The notes under the pieces are model-generated. The model saw only the letters and a program-made list of their open reading frames with translations. It ran no database searches and had not been told where the DNA came from. DNA of 64,000 bases, from positions 28,839 through 92,838 of the forward strand of contig CAVQVS010000011.1 in assembly GCA_963717215.1 (NCBI GenBank), given 5' to 3'. Source of the stretch: Roseiarcus sp963717215 (GTDB lineage: Bacteria > Pseudomonadota > Alphaproteobacteria > Rhizobiales > Beijerinckiaceae). The translations under genes and the position numbers were made by a program. This document shows positions 63,066 to 64,000 of the stretch, in pieces. Positions within the stretch are counted from its first letter, which is position 1. The number at the start of each line of letters is the position of its first letter.

Positions 63066-64000
63066 CAAGAGGGTCCAGCGTCGGCGAGGATCATTTCAGC
63101 CGCCTTCTCGGCGATCATCATCGTCGGCGAACCGGTGTTGCCGGATGTTATGCGCGGCATCACCGACGCGTCGGCGACACGCAGGCCAGTGAGGCCGTGA
63201 ACCCTGAGCCGCTCATCGACCACGGCGAATTGATCCTGCGCCAACCCCATCCTCGCGGTGCCGACGGGATGAAAGATGGTCGTGCCGATCTCGCCCGCCG
63301 CCCGCAGAAGCTCACCCTCCGACTGCAAGTTTGCGCCGGGCTTGAGTTCTTGCGGCGCGTAACGCGCGAGCGCGCGTGCTGCGGTTAGGCGGCGCGTGAG
63401 CCTGATCGAGTCCACCGCAACCCGTTGGTCGACGAGAGCTGACAAATAGTTGGGTTGGATGGTTGGTGCAGCGCGTGGATCGGCGCTCGTAGCGTGGCTC
63501 GAGCCGCGACTCTCCGGCCGTAGGTTGCAGACGCTGACCGTTATCGCCGGATAGGCGTGCATGGGCTCGCCAAAACGATCGAGCGACAGCGGCTGGACGT
63601 GGAACTCGATATTGGCGGTCGCGTAGTCGCGCGAGGACTTGGCGAACAGTCCGAGTTGCGAGGGCGCCATCGTCAACGGCCCGCGACGGCGGAAGCCATA
63701 GTCGAGCCCCATTATCGCTCGTTTGACCCGCGACTGGTAGTCGACATTGAGCGTGCGTGCGCCAGTGACGCCGAAGATGGCCCTCAGCTGCAGATGGTCC
63801 TGTAGGTTTTCCCCGACTCCCGGGAGAGCGTGGACGACCGACGCGCCGATAGTCATGAGACGATCAGGGTCCCCCACGCCCGAAAGTTCCAACAGCTGGG
63901 GCGAGCCTATCGCGCCCGCGGCCAAAATGATTTCTCGCGCTGCCCGCGCCTCGTGGCTGACGTCGTGCTGAAGGTAGCGCAAGCCCGTCGCGCGGCGTCC
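63065..64000 (-). CDS. GMC family oxidoreductase, C-terminal part (partial)
   Basis: The last 311 or so residues of a flavoprotein of the choline dehydrogenase/alcohol oxidase family; the FAD-binding N-terminus lies beyond base 64000. Visible are EIILAAGAIGSPQLLELSGV, GVGENLQDHLQLRAIF, the catalytic His in GTTIFHPVGTARMG, and the end GNTGSPTMMIAEKAAEMI. The frame is open to the edge (GRRATGLRYLQ). The substrate may be an alcohol or choline; this cannot be told from the C-terminal half. Confidence 0.9.
   Translation of the reverse strand, partial: GRRATGLRYLQHDVSHEARAAREIILAAGAIGSPQLLELSGVGDPDRLMTIGASVVHALPGVGENLQDHLQLRAIFGVTGARTLNVDYQSRVKRAIMGLDYGFRRRGPLTMAPSQLGLFAKSSRDYATANIEFHVQPLSLDRFGEPMHAYPAITVSVCNLRPESRGSSHATSADPRAAPTIQPNYLSALVDQRVAVDSIRLTRRLTAARALARYAPQELKPGANLQSEGELLRAAGEIGTTIFHPVGTARMGLAQDQFAVVDERLRVHGLTGLRVADASVMPRITSGNTGSPTMMIAEKAAEMILADAGPS

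Overview
This window is chromosomal DNA from an alphaproteobacterium. The best guess is Hyphomicrobiales (Rhizobiales), possibly the Methylocystaceae/Beijerinckiaceae side. That rests on gene content and order: cpaABCDEF pilus genes, the RP001-like ppsR / maf / aroE / coaE / dnaQ / secB series, hemJ-rho, mnmE-mnmG-rsmG-parA-parB with perfect parS sites, dnaG-rpoD, fabA-fabB-fabI, DUF1491 and MmcB proteins, a PHA regulator, and surface proteins with a PEPxxWA-type C-terminus. The DNA is GC-rich. The genus cannot be settled by reading alone.

Layout. 1-6.95 kb: a minus-strand Flp/Tad pilus operon (pilin, cpaA, B, C, D, E, F); cpaF runs off the left edge. 7.2-10.1 kb: DUF1491, a peptidoglycan-binding membrane protein, sufE and a coiled-coil membrane protein. 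10.3-13.0 kb: fabA-fabB-fabI. 13.0-18.6 kb: a lytic transglycosylase, secB, then a tightly overlapped minus-strand run ppsR-maf-aroE-coaE-dnaQ. 18.6-19.05 kb: a non-coding gap, between the RP001-like gene and hemJ, that I propose as candidate oriC. 19-24.5 kb: hemJ, rho, then chorismate mutase-hisC-tyrC (Phe/Tyr) and a ChaC-like gene. 24.5-30.5 kb: plsC, ftsX-ftsE, a DUF3426 protein, hpt, aminopeptidase P. 30.6-40.6 kb: pgi, an ABC-F ATPase, holA, leuB, metX-metW, an M20 amidohydrolase. 40.9-47.9 kb: an RraA-like gene, parB, parA, rsmG, mnmG, mnmE. 48-55.2 kb: gpmA, a methyltransferase, gloB, phaR, prmB, an aldo/keto reductase. 55.4-59.5 kb: dnaG-rpoD. 59.7-62.5 kb: three PEP-CTERM surface proteins. 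62.6-64 kb: mmcB and the C-terminal part of a GMC oxidoreductase that runs off the right edge.

Most of the window is ordinary housekeeping. Three things stand out. (1) About a dozen reading-frame breaks fall in conserved, mostly essential genes (fabI, dnaQ, rho, chorismate mutase, ftsE, parB, dnaG, rpoD and one small unknown gene), with six or seven packed into dnaG-rpoD. Nearly all are one extra base, so they are most simply errors in the assembled sequence. I annotate these genes as single reconstructed CDSs. (2) The intergenic regions after holA and gpmA each carry a pair of inverted palindromes followed by a related element of about 145 bp; this composite repeat is the best candidate here for something not yet described. 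(3) Replication and segregation landmarks (candidate oriC with a CtrA box, two parS sites) and the small PEP-CTERM family deserve direct checks. No phage, insertion sequence, CRISPR array, tRNA or rRNA was seen.
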